A stretch of DNA of 6,526 nucleotides, from positions 1 to 6,526 of the forward strand of contig CAJACJ010000175.1 of the NCBI GenBank assembly GCA_903938205.1, written 5' to 3'. The notes beneath the pieces were generated by a model. The model saw nothing but the letters and a program-made list of their open reading frames with translations, was not told the DNA's origin and searched no databases. The translations under genes were made by a program, and so were the position numbers. Shown here piece by piece: positions 6,195-6,526 of the stretch; position 1 is the stretch's first letter; each line of letters opens with the position of its first letter. Source of the DNA: an uncultured bacterium (GTDB lineage: Bacteria; Planctomycetota; Phycisphaerae; Phycisphaerales; SM1A02).

Positions 6195-6526
6195 TCAATA
6201 GTTGCCTTATGACTTGCTAGTGAAACAATCCACTCAGCGAAACCTTCATAGGTGTGTCGTTGTCCTAGCTCTGAGTGTAAAAATTTCTGCCCAGCAGAAA
6301 TAATCGAGAGCGCTTCTGGCTCCGTCAACTGTTCAAGGCGGTCAGCAAGAGCTAGTGGGTTAGGAAACTCGCTCGCATCGATAAACGCATTTGGTGGTAC
6401 ATGATCGCCAATGTCGGGAGCGCCCAAATAAATCGGCACAGATCCAGCCACCATCGCATCAATTATTTTTTCAGTCACATAGCCTGGATAAGCTGTGTTT
6501 TCAAAGGCAATCGTAAATTTATACTG
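6191..6526 (-). CDS. GT10 family (alpha-1,3/4-fucosyltransferase-like) enzyme, C-terminal part, cut by the right edge
   Basis: The last 111 residues of a glycosyltransferase family 10 protein enter from the right edge and end at a TGA at 6193-6191. Family members move fucose from GDP-fucose onto GlcNAc or similar sugars, making Lewis-type structures in Helicobacter and in animals. The signature is plain at visible residues 4-35: FTIAFENTAYPGYVTEK, then IIDAMVAGSVPIYLGAP; the Tyr, Glu and Lys of YVTEK are, in the Helicobacter enzyme as I recall it, contacts of GDP-fucose. HVPPNAFIDASEF follows, matching the family's usual IPPxSFIxxxDF pattern. The reading frame is open to the edge, so the GTG at 6478 is not a start: the motif begins upstream of it. 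The C-terminal segment after the motif is short and lacks heptad repeats. It overlaps the next GT2 gene by four bases. Family is well supported; fucose as donor is likely but not proven. Confidence 0.88.
   Translation of the reverse strand, partial: QYKFTIAFENTAYPGYVTEKIIDAMVAGSVPIYLGAPDIGDHVPPNAFIDASEFPNPLALADRLEQLTEPEALSIISAGQKFLHSELGQRHTYEGFAEWIVSLASHKATIE

Noticed and set aside
1..6526. Search for CRISPR arrays, insertion sequences, tRNA genes and long repeats
   Set aside because: No regularly spaced repeats, transposase motifs, cloverleaf-like stretches or long direct or inverted repeats were seen by eye.

Overview
The window reads as part of a cell-surface polysaccharide locus of a Gram-negative bacterium. 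A WaaE-like lipopolysaccharide core glycosyltransferase sits directly against an O-antigen-ligase-type membrane protein, which is an outer-membrane lipopolysaccharide signature. The combination, with a membrane acyl-CoA desaturase next door, would fit a proteobacterium, perhaps of the Burkholderiales. That placement is inference and no marker gene is present. I see no RNA gene, mobile element, CRISPR array or nucleotide-sugar synthesis gene.

Left part (1-501, minus strand): the N-terminal 167 residues of an acyl-CoA (delta-9 type) fatty acid desaturase run off the left edge. A 214-base intergenic stretch (502-715) separates it from a divergent, plus-strand pair: the WaaE/LgtF-like GT2 glycosyltransferase (716-1483) and, one base after its stop codon, the O-antigen ligase/polymerase-family protein (1485-2816).

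Right part (2841-6526, minus strand): a run of four glycosyltransferases is read toward the left pair and meets it tail to tail across only 24 bases. In transcription order they are: the C-terminal part of a GT10 (alpha-1,3-fucosyltransferase family) enzyme entering from the right edge (6526-6191), a GT2 enzyme overlapping it by four bases (6194-5220), a GT4 enzyme (5084-3936), and a final, visibly AT-richer GT2 enzyme (3731-2841). Four enzymes of three families, one after another, suggest stepwise building of one oligosaccharide, possibly fucose-containing, on the cytoplasmic face of the inner membrane. The ligase on the other strand could attach such a glycan to lipid A-core, but the sequence does not prove that the two units serve the same glycan.

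The main oddity is the 204-base gap between the GT4 and the last GT2 gene. After the GT4 stop codon the same frame stays open for 41 coding-like codons, then 16 more after a further stop. This looks like decayed remains of a gene, as expected in a locus that changes by recombination. I found no clear sign of an entirely new system; the best leads are this remnant and the GT10-led transferase set.
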